Assembly: GCA_001275005.1 (NCBI GenBank)
Contig: JWZX01001465.1
Span: 1-12,276, forward strand
Direction of reading: 5' to 3'
Origin: Chrysochromulina tobinii
Taxonomy: Eukaryota > Haptophyta > Prymnesiales > Chrysochromulinaceae
DNA: 12,276 nt
Positions 1 through 9,000 of the stretch are shown here, one piece after another. The notes under the pieces are model-generated. The model was given only the letters and a program-made list of their open reading frames with translations. It made no database searches and was not told where the DNA came from. Position 1 is the stretch's first letter; every line of letters begins with the position of its first letter. Both the position numbers and the translations under genes were made by a program.

Positions 1-45
1 GCCCTCGACCCATTCACACTCGAGACGAATGAGGGCGGGGGGTGG

Positions 46-666
46 ATGCGTGGCATGTGGTTCGCAGCCGCGGGAGCCGCGGCTGGTGTCGCCGCCACAA
101 TCGCGATCCAACGGCGACTGGCGCGAGACGACGACGGCGACGACGACGGTGACGACGATCTAGAGGGCATTGACGAAAGCGAGAAGGAGGAGGACGATGA
201 TGACGATGAAGAGGAGAAGGCGCGGCAGCAAGCCTTGCGTGCCAAGGTCGTGAGAGATGACTACTCTGGGAACGAGACGTACAAGATGCTGCTCATCTTT
301 AACATGGAGCTCTACAAGGCGTCTCCCAAGACGGGCGAGCTGAAGCCTGTCAAAATGAGTCCAGGCAAGGCTGCAGCGCAGAGTGGGCATGCGACCTTGG
401 GAGCTTACCGCCGTGCGAAGAGGCTTTGCCCGAATGCGATCCGGGATTGGCTGCGCATCGGGCAGATGAAGATCACCGTCAAATGCCCGACCCTGCAGGA
501 GCTGATCGAGCTCGAGGAAAAGTGCGCTGCAGCAGGCCTAAATACTTGCCTCATCCGCGATGCCGGGCACACAGAGATTGAGCCTGGCTCACGGACGGTG
601 CTCGCTGTCGGGCCGGCGCCCGCCTCAGCGATGGACCCAATCACGCGCCATTTGAAACCGTACTGA
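46..666 (+). CDS. PTRH2: Peptidyl-tRNA hydrolase 2 (PTH2/Bit1 family), membrane-anchored
   Basis: This 206-residue protein should hydrolyse the ester bond of peptidyl-tRNA released from stalled ribosomes; animal PTRH2 sits on the mitochondrial outer membrane. Residues 4-22 form an Ala/Gly-rich hydrophobic segment ending at QRR, followed by a strongly acidic Asp/Glu linker (about 27-55) and then the PTH2 fold from about residue 78 to the end. Family hallmarks are visible: MSPGKAAAQSGHA with the expected catalytic Lys108, DAGHTEIEPGSRT (D172, T176, T184), the VGPAPA turn and the terminal HLKPY. Compared with the usual form, about a dozen extra residues (KASPKTGELKP) lie between strand 1 and the Lys loop, and the normal RNDL is NMEL. 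The ATG at 46 is the first Met, but the frame stays open to the window edge, so a longer N-terminus or upstream exon is possible. It is convergent with the - strand gene. The family call is secure; localisation is inferred from the anchor. Confidence 0.93.
   Translation: MRGMWFAAAGAAAGVAATIAIQRRLARDDDGDDDGDDDLEGIDESEKEEDDDDDEEEKARQQALRAKVVRDDYSGNETYKMLLIFNMELYKASPKTGELKPVKMSPGKAAAQSGHATLGAYRRAKRLCPNAIRDWLRIGQMKITVKCPTLQELIELEEKCAAAGLNTCLIRDAGHTEIEPGSRTVLAVGPAPASAMDPITRHLKPY
122..226 (+). repeat. Imperfect GAC/GAT/GAG triplet tract coding poly-Asp/Glu
   Basis: Imperfect runs of GAC, GAT and GAG codons interrupted by GGC/GGT encode the Asp/Gly and Asp/Glu-rich linker between the membrane anchor and the PTH2 catalytic domain. 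Triplet periodicity suggests growth by slippage, so length polymorphism between strains is likely. The Asp-rich stretch is probably a flexible spacer holding the enzyme off the membrane. Confidence 0.6.
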
Positions 667-903
667 TCGCTGTGTTTCTTATACCGAGGGGCGAGAGCTC
701 AGCGGCGCTGGCTTTACGCACTGGCTGTACGCGCAGTGTGTGCAATGCAAGGCGGTGAGTTAGCAGTTACGCTATGATATCGGCAAAGGTGGAAGGCCGA
801 CAGCCCGTCTTGGAGAGGCCATGAGAGAGGCAATGACCTCAGTTTGGTTGTCAGAAGTTCAACACATTTTGGGCAACACAGGTAAGAGTAACCTTGATCG
901 AAA
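667..903. other. Convergent intergenic region (3' flanks of two genes)
   Basis: This stretch separates the PTH2 stop from the last recognisable coding block of the - strand gene. I see no open frame of convincing composition, no RNA gene, and no AATAAA on either strand. It should hold both 3' UTRs and poly(A) sites. Confidence 0.5.
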
Positions 904-2033
904 TCATGTTGACAAGTGAGAATAGTTTGTCTTCAAATGTACAAGAGCTCTGTGACGTGTGAGAAGTGACTCGACCGGCAACGCGAGCGCCGCCATGTAC
1001 GGAGCGAGGAAGGCGTGGGTCAAGCCGAGGGCCAAGAGCCAGATGACGATGACGACGGACGGCGACGGACGGCGGCGGTCGGCGAGGAGCGGCGGCAGGA
1101 GGGCGAATATCCAAGACTCTGCGAAGTTGAACAGGGATACGCGCAGGACAGGCAAGTCGGTCAGTGGTGGTGGCGGCCCGAGCCCCAGCTTCGCTAGCTT
1201 CGCCTTCCGACGGGGCGCGAGTCATGAAGTTCAGAAGCCGAATGTGACAAGTTTGGGAGCGGCGGGATAGCTTGGGACGTGCGCGTGCGTTCGCGCGCGC
1301 ACAGGCAGGTAGAAGAAGTTGGCTGAGTCCTCGCACACGGGCGCGGTGTCGGCCTCCATCGTTGGCCAGCCTGGCACGAGGGGCAGCCGATCGGGGACCG
1401 GCAGAACGGCAGAGACGGCAAAAGTGCCCAGGGCGAGCAAGTACCAGTAGCTAGCACCGATCGCCGAAAAAGCCGCCGCGGCCGCGAGTTCAGCACCCTT
1501 GGTATCCTCGGTACCCTCAACACCCGCCTCGCGCGTGCGGGGCGAGTCCGCACGCCGCGACAGGGGGGATGTGTAGTCGACGGAAGCAGCTGCGTCCACC
1601 CCAGACGGGGGCCACTCGGGCGGTGCAGTGCTGCATTCGAGTCAGGCTGCAGCCTGCGGATCGATGCGCTTCTCGCCGATTTTGTCGGCGACACCAGTGA
1701 CGCCGGCGGGCGCCGAGATAATGAACCACGCGTAATCGGCAAAGGCTGCCGGGCTCTCGGGCGGCTGCAGCACTTTCTGCCTCGCTCGTGATGAGTAGCA
1801 CTGATGCGTCGGCCGGTTGCAGCATATTGATGATAGGAGGCCAAGGAACAGCTCTGGCACGACCAGCAGCCCGATAATGAGACGCCAATCATACTGTTTA
1901 CCATCATCGGCCATGAGCAAGCCGGACGCGACAGACGAGTCTTCGGAGCAGGTCTTGTGATCACGTGCTCCGATCACGTGCTGGCAAGTAACCGGACCTA
2001 GACGAGCTTGTCCATCTTGGCCATCTCTTCCAT
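904..2033 (-). CDS. Predicted spliced multi-pass membrane protein, family not recognised
   Basis: Three coding-like blocks on the - strand look like exons of one gene. The 5' block is about 2033-1645: an ATG at 1914 starts MADDGKQYDW and a hydrophobic helix (LIIGLLVVPELFLGLLSS), followed by ADYAWFIISAPAGVTGVADK. The middle block, about 1640-1305, carries AAAAFSAIGASYWYLLALGT and ends near ANFFYLP. The 3' block, about 1190-904, carries LPVLRVSLFNFAESWIFALL, a second helix around VVIVIWLLALGLTHAFLAPY, and a TGA at 906-904. All three are in the same frame. A single TGA (1644-1642) separates the first two; two further TGAs, the first at 1233-1231, lie between the last two, where a GT donor after FYLP and an AG acceptor before KLGLGPPPPLTDLP are plausible. 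That gives four or five membrane spans. An alternative first exon starts at ATG 2033 in strong Kozak context (AAACAAAATGG), reading MEEMAKMDKL before an in-frame stop. Exact splice sites, the start and the function are unresolved. Confidence 0.5.
1959..1982. promoter_or_regulatory. Twin CACGTG G-box/E-box direct repeat
   Basis: The 11-mer GATCACGTGCT occurs twice, at 1959-1969 and 1972-1982, a 13-bp period. Each copy contains the palindrome CACGTG, the core site of bHLH and many bZIP factors. If the - strand gene starts at ATG 1914, the pair lies 45-70 bp upstream of it, in promoter or 5' UTR. If a longer N-terminus is used, the pair is coding or intronic. The regulatory role is inferred. Confidence 0.35.
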
Positions 2034-2419
2034 TTTGTTTTCCCGGCACAGTACTTCAGAGTGTGAATTTGCCATGTGAAGAACAGTTTACTTCAGGTGC
2101 GCAGGGTTAGGGTTAGGGTCCGTGTTAGTTGCGAGATTAGTTTGCTCGAGAACGCCTGAGATCACAATGCCGAAAGACGATGTATGCAACGCCTCAACAA
2201 TCATCATCTTCCCGAGAGGACCAGGCACGGGCGTGTCCCCCATTGGTTCCCGCGCATTAAACGGGGGCGAAGCTTTCCCGTTCACCAGGATTTCCTTTAC
2301 GGGAGTCGCACTTCTGCAAACGACCCAAATAAGGACACGGATTTTCAGGAAGCGCGGCTCGCTCTCGCTGCTGGGCCTCGTCGTGCCGAGCCTGTCCTTC
2401 TGCATTTGTGCAGGAGCGA
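2034..2419. other. Divergent intergenic/promoter region
   Basis: This is the head-to-head spacer between the - strand membrane-protein gene and the giant + strand gene. It should carry both core promoters and 5' UTRs. It contains the telomere-like tract at 2103-2119. In the frame of the giant gene the last upstream stop is TAA at 2330-2332, so a spliced upstream exon can only join downstream of that point. Overlapping open frames exist on both strands across 2122-2450, but none has recognisable domain content. No clear TATA box was found. Confidence 0.5.
2103..2119 (+). repeat. Interstitial telomere-like tract (TTAGGG type)
   Basis: AGGGTTAGGGTTAGGGT is 2.8 units of the TTAGGG telomere repeat, embedded between two divergent genes rather than at a sequence end. 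It may be a scar of telomerase-assisted break repair, or act as a telobox-like protein-binding site in a promoter, as known for plant telo-boxes. It is too short to be a chromosome end. Confidence 0.7.
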
Positions 2420-5400
2420 ATGGCCGACGCAGTGAGCGTCGGGACAACAACCAGCTTACACGATCGACGACGAGCGCGCCACTCGCAGAGTATCAGCAGC
2501 CATGCACGGCGAGCGTATGTCTTCGCGTTGGCTTGTATGATCTCCTCGGCAACTGCAGCTCCTCTCGACTTTGGGCGCCCGCTGCCACTCGAATTCGTGC
2601 CCGTTGCCGTCCACAAAGCGCCCGTTTATGTCCCGGGAGCAGCAGCAGCAGCTCCACACGACTTTGGGCGCCCACTGCCACTAGACTTTGTGCCCGTTGC
2701 CGTCCACAAAGCGCCCACTGTCCCCATCGTCCCCGTTCGAATGAATATCCTCGAGGAGACCGGGCCGAATTCTGCTCTGGACACGGCATCTGGTTGCAAG
2801 GATGCCGCGGAGGTGCCGTGTGCAACGTGGGCCGCACAGGGCGAGTGTAGACGAATTCCAGTATACATGCTCTCGACATGCCCTGTGTCGTGTGGCTGGC
2901 GAGCCACAAGCTGCCCCTCGCCCGCTTCCGCTTCTGCTCCCGGCGCGAGCCTGACCTCGACCACGCCGGCAGTACCCGCAGAGCCGGCCGCACCAGGCCT
3001 CAACGCCCCAGCCGCTGAACCTACAGAGCCTGCATCAGCAGACCAGCCGTCAGCACGCGAGGACCTGAAAGGTGGAGACGATGTCGACGATGTTGACTTC
3101 AACGATTTGGACCAGCTTGATATCAACGATCTTGACCTCAAGAACAGACGTGCACACGATGACGACCTTGGCCTCAAGAACAAAGGTGGACATGATCTCC
3201 AGGCACCGGCAAAGCCGGCAGTAGAAAGGATCAACTCAAGCCTGCTGATTCCCCCAAGCATGACCTCGACCGAGCCGACAGCGGGGAACACGTCAGACCT
3301 CGACGCTCCGATCACGGTCTTTGCGCCGAACACCACCCAGCCGACCGCGCCGGCAAATACCAAGATCAAGACACCGACCACGGTCCATGCGCCGACTTTG
3401 AGCATGCCGACGGCGGGTACAGTCCTTAGCAAGCCGACCGGCAAGGAGCGGACGACCGTCGTCATCATGTCCGATCGTTTCGAAGCTGTCGTGGTTGCCA
3501 TCGGCTCTCTATTCATGAACAGCCCAGAGAGCGACATCGACGTCTGGCTCATCGGCGATATGCAGCGAGAAGCGAGAGGCAACGTGTCTCTGCTCCAGCG
3601 GCTCAACGCTGCGCTCCAGCCGCAAGCGCCGAAGCAGACGATCAGTGTGATGGGCATCGATGAGGCGACGGTGCTGCTCGAGGTTGACGGCGTCTCTCCA
3701 GTCTGGAAGTGGCCAGAGTTCGGCTCGCTGGGCGCTGACCAGGATCAGGACCATCAGCCGCGGACCGTGCTCCATCCGGAGCCATGGGACTATGATAACA
3801 TGCACCACGACCCGTTCAACCTGATTCGCTTCTACCTGCCGTACCTCGCGCCGTTCAGAGAGCTCGATTCCCTCTTCTTAGGTGATGACGACATCGTCAT
3901 TCAGAAATCCATCTCCATGCTCGAGGTACCCATGGGTGATGGCCTCATCATCGCTGCGACGTGCAACGGATGGCTGTGGGCCGAGGACTGCATGCGCAAC
4001 GAGCCGTACTACAATGGAAAGGGCTGGTTGGACTACCCGGCCACATATCTGGGCAAGGACAAGGCACACGGTTATTTTGGGTGCACGCAGACGGCAGCGG
4101 AGAGCGGGAACCGCATCTGCCAGAAGGATGAGTTTGCGGACACGGTGCTGCGCTGGAGCAAGGATATCCAGGGCAAAGAGCTCGTCGCTGCCGACCAGCC
4201 GCGATGGAACTTTGGCTTATCGCGCGTCAATATGACCGAGTGGCGGAAGCAGAACATGACTCACGTCTTCGATAACTACATGCGCGCCAACTACGAAGCC
4301 AAGCTGATCCCCGAGACGTCCCTCGCGTTCGGCCTCGGGATCCCATACTTCGCGTTTGCGGACAAGATAAAGTGCTGGAACGACGTTGTGGGCGACCCGG
4401 CCTTCGTGGACGGCCTCGGGTACATCTCGAAGGCCGACTTGAAATTGAACCACCTGAACGCGTCGAAGTTGCTTGGAGAGGCGACCGTGCTCCACTGGTC
4501 CGGGCGCAACAAGCCGTTCGACCCACAATCCGAGATGGACCTCGAGCTCTACAAGCCGTTCGATGCCGTGCAGGACTACTATGTGCACAAGCCGCATACG
4601 GTGAAGACGCAGCAGGTTGTGGTGCCGGAGAGTGGCCTCCACGCAATCGTCAGGCAGACGCCCGATGCGTCGAAGCAGAGCGCTCGCGCGCTCTTGTATG
4701 CAGACCCTTATTCCGGGGCCGAGTGGTTCTTGGAGCTTCTCGATGAGACGCCTGATGTCTGTGCGTCGGGCTCGACCGGCAATCCAACGGTTGCCTTCGC
4801 AGGAGAGAGCTTCATCCCGCCCCACTTTGAGGCCGTCGAGGACGCCATCCCAGTCTGCGCTCAGAAGCGCGCCTGCCTTTGGAGCTTCATCGCAGAAAAT
4901 GTGCCCCGGTACGTGGAACAGCGTCGCGGCTTGTGCACTGGCACAGAACGAATCAACAGAAAAGGGAGCTTGGAAGAGTTTCAGAAGTTTGAGATCCATG
5001 ACATGCATGGTGCGATGCTTTGCTCTTGGGCCGATCGCTTGCTGGCCATGTACCCCGATCGCACCAACTACTCCGACCTGGGCGGGGTCCAGGCGCTCTG
5101 GAACCTCTACGAGCAGAACGTCTTCTCGATGGCAACGGATCTCGTCCCGTGCACCCAGGCGTGCGGCTTCAAACCCGTCCGCATGCTCAAGTTCATGCGC
5201 GCGTGGGCCCAGCCGATGATGAACGGAAGCCAGCCGGCTTATTCGTGGCGCGACAACGGCGATGCGCCCAAGTACTTTGTGGGCGACTTTGCGGGCGAGC
5301 ACTGTAACGGCGAGGCCCTGCCGGGGGGAGGCTGCGGTGGCAGCGAGGCCTACTTGCCAAAGATCGACTGGGACGCATACAAGATTGTCGAGCTCACCCG

Positions 5401-5978
5401 CTGGAACCTACTCGATCGTTGCCTCGCACAGACTGAATTCGCCATCGGGATCACTGAAGACCCGACTGTCACCATTCAGCCCGAAGGCGACTCGATTATC
5501 GCGGAAGGCGACGTCGACTTGGACGACCTGCTGCGCTGCATCAGATACTCCGGCGCGCAGCGGGACGCGGACCTTCTGCGACTCAACGTCTTTGCTGGCG
5601 AACGCCTCACTGATTGGATCACGCTCCCCTATGAGGTGTGCGCAATGCCAAGCCACATTCAGGCCTGTGTCGATGCCGCGGTCTCCCACGTCAGCCAGGC
5701 ATCATACAGGCATCTTGACACCCCCCACACTGTGACAACAAGCAACTTCGACTCCACATCCACTCTTGCCGAGGTTTTGAAGCGTCGACGCTGGCGACGA
5801 GCGAAGGGGAGTCTATTGACTTCTCGCCGGCGCCCCCTTGTTCAACCTACCTCGAAGTATGTGGAGACGCTGGGCGCGAATTGGTTGTCGAATCTCCAGG
5901 AGGACAGCTTCGTCTCAGCGCTCCAGCGGCGGAGAGAAAGAGGTGGTGAAGAAAATGGGGAATTAGAGCCGCCCTCGC

Positions 5979-6011
<33 letters not shown>

Positions 6012-9000
6012 TGAAAGGAGCAAGAGTTGCGAAGGCGTGTTGCAACGATGAGATATTGAAAGGAGCTGCTTTCACAAGATGTCTTTCCAAGGGCGTTCCT
6101 GTTTGCTGCAAACCTTGGGATAAGGTGTGCCTCAGGATGCAAGCCGGCGGTCGCATCGATCCAATTACTGGCGTGTATATTCCTGGACCGAACTTCGACC
6201 CTAAGTATGACCCAACCGCGATAGGTCCTCCTCCTGCAGGCTGGAAACCTCCCAGTCGTAGCAGTGGTGGCACCTATTCCTATGACTACGACGACGAGAA
6301 TGGTGGTGGAAGAAGGAAATGTAAGAAAGGCAAGCCATGTCCCAACGGAGAGGGCGATTCATATTCCTATTCCTACGACGACGAAGATGGTGTTGGCGGA
6401 AGAAAGAAATGTAAGAAAGGCAAGCCGTGTCCCAACGGAGAGGGCGACAGCTATTCGTATGACGAAGATGAAGAAGGAGGTGGCGGTAAGAAAAAGTGCA
6501 AACCCAAACCAGGCAAGCCCTGTCCCGCCGGAGATGACGACAGCTATTCTTACGACGATGAAGGCGGTGGCGGGAAGAAAAAGTGCAAACCCAAACCAGG
6601 CAAGCCCTGTCCCGACGAGGACTCCTACTCTTATGACGAGAATGGTAACAAACGGAGAAAGAAGCCCGGAGCAGAAGGTGAAGAAGGCGATGTGAGTGGA
6701 GGACGCAGAAGGCGGCCCGGCGGTGAAGACTCCTATACTTATGACGAGGACGGGAACAGGAGAAGGAAGCCCGGAGCAGGTGAAGACGAGGATGATGGTT
6801 CGCGGAGAAAGAAGCCCGGAGAAGGCGATGAAGACGAGGATGGAGCAAGGAGACCCCGCGGGGCTGGCTATGGTCCCCATGGATTCACTCACCGTACCAT
6901 TCGCCGCGGCACCGTGCTCGAGCTGGCCGCTGCCGATGTAGAGCACGGTCGCACGTCGCGCTCCTCTCGATGGATGGGTGTTGCCAACGCCGAACAGCTT
7001 TCCGCCGGTCTCATCCACGCCGGGTTCGCCACCTTCATCCAGCCGATCTACTGCTTCGCGTGGGGGTCGCATGGCGACGGCAACGAGATCGCCAAGTACC
7101 TCGCTCTTCTACCTCCGCAGTACATTGTTCCCGGCTCGAGCAACTCAACTACTTTCGACGAGCAATACTTCAAAGTTAGCTTCGACGAAGAAGTCGACAC
7201 TCGGACGCATGCGCTCATCGCGTTTGGCCAGGTCAACAACGTCACTTGGGTGCAGACACTGCGCGCTGCTACGAGCCGACCCATCGTGGTCCTTGGCCTC
7301 ATGCGCGACGTGCTCGCGCATCGCGTCCAGCTCTTCTACAGCGACGATGCGCGGCGCCAGATGGCTGAACGGTCGTCATCGACGTTTGTGAAGGCGATGA
7401 TGCATTCGTGGATGCAGAGCGACGAGTACCCACGCGATGCTCAGCTCGAGTACATGTACGGCTTGAACGCCACTCTTCGCGACCTACCCATCGACGACGT
7501 CTGGAAAGCTCGCAACGCGTCCGCGATTGCATCCGGTGTAGACCAGGGCGGCACCACCTCCACTGCCTCCGTGTATCTGGGTCCCGTCGGAGACGCGCAG
7601 AATGTACGCCGGAGCTTGTGCGTGTTTACGCACTCGACCTCGCTGCCGATACCGTGGCTACGGTCTGAGACTAACACAGAGAGCTCAAGCAACGTGGTGT
7701 CGTCAAAGCTCCTCGCGAATGTCGACGAGGACGTTGTCGCAGCCATGCTCGCCAGGGAGCCGAGAGAGTTCTACTACGTCGCTCGCGCTCTGGATACCTT
7801 TGAAGCCTTTGCGGAGGAGTACGGGTGCTTGGAGGAGCCAACCGAGGCGGCCCTGACAGCACCAAGGTACGGTGCTGGGCCCCTTACGCACAGGAGCAGT
7901 AGCGTCGCTTCATACGTTTTCGACAGCGCGTCCAGCATGAAGAAGCCATTCACCGGCAGCTCGCCCTCAGAGTATCCGCTCTACTACTTCCACCACGTGC
8001 CGAAGACAGGCGGGACTACGCTCAGCGACCATCTCATGCAGCTCCCTCGAGAGTACACCGTGCCCGGGTCGGAGCGCTCGGGCGCCTTTGATGTATCAGT
8101 CTTCCACAGGGCAGAAAATGAGGTGGCCGCGCGACGAAACTGTCTCATCGCATACAGCCACATGCAAGTGCGTGCCTTCATGGACATCATACGCCAGTCC
8201 AAATTAGCTGACAGGAAGACAGAAATCATCTTCATGATGCGTGATACCCTCGCTCATCGCGTCTCGTTCTTCCACGAAATGATTGGACCAGAGGCGCATG
8301 GCCACGACCAAGCTGACCTCGATGCCGGAAAGACTGTTGCACGCCCGTATGTGAATTTCGCCACATGGGCTGCGAAGGACAAGGACCCTGAGATGGCGCG
8401 CGCGGCTTGGCGTAAGAACCATTCACGCGAGATGGACTTTGCACCAATTGCCACCGAAGAGTGCGTGAAAAACCAACAATGCCGTGATCCGATGATGGAC
8501 AGCTTCCAGCTCAGGGCCATCTACAAGTTGAACTTTGCCTGGTCGAACGAGCCCATCCAGGATGTGTATACGCAGCTTCATGCTGAGCATCCTCTCGAAT
8601 CGTGCGCACGCTGGCATAGCTGGCACGCTTGGAATGGAGAAGAGAATGAAGTGCTCTTCCGTCATTGTCCGAATGCCACTGCAGACGTGGGCCTCGCTCT
8701 CGTCGGGCACCTGAGCTTGATGCGCGAGACGCTCTGCCTGATCGACCGCATGCTCGGCGTGCCCGTGTCATGGAATGGCGTTGCCCACGAGGGAATGAAC
8801 TGGCGCTTCAAGAAGCTCCGGCCGATGGATGCCGAGAGCAGCTTTGACAGCTCGTCAGCCAACGAGCTTCTCTCGCGCGAATCTCGTGAGCTCATCTTCA
8901 ACTCGATGACCAAATCCAAGCTCATGGAGCAGGCGGCCATTTACCATTGCGGCCCGCCGCCGCCGCCACCCGCCACAGAGCCGCCATCGACGATCTTACC

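Noticed and set aside
1642-1644. In-frame TGA read as selenocysteine
   Set aside because: Haptophytes do make selenoproteins, but no redox motif surrounds this codon and no SECIS could be recognised; an intron is simpler.
2325-2334. CCAAATAAGG, a perfect CArG-box match
   Set aside because: A degenerate 10-mer of this type is expected by chance at this scale, and there is no evidence for a MADS-box target here.
2088-2450. 120-residue - frame in the divergent spacer
   Set aside because: Some coding-like composition, but no recognised domain, and it covers the telomere-like tract; insufficient to call a gene.
2122-2850. 242-residue + frame overlapping the start of the giant gene
   Set aside because: It overlaps the signal peptide and duplicated repeat of the giant gene in another frame and has no domain. 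Its 2122-2407 part is better read as promoter/5' UTR.
2626-3657. 343-residue open frame on the - strand
   Set aside because: Antisense to the ShK/linker/early GT8 region; Ser/Arg-rich shadow composition and no motifs.
4217-5302. 361-residue open frame on the - strand
   Set aside because: It lies wholly antisense to the GT8/ST1 region of the giant gene, has no recognisable domain, and such frames arise readily opposite GC3-rich coding sequence.
5981-6010. CRISPR-like or regulatory repeat
   Set aside because: The array is a pure coding CCG microsatellite. No spacer-repeat structure exists anywhere in the window.
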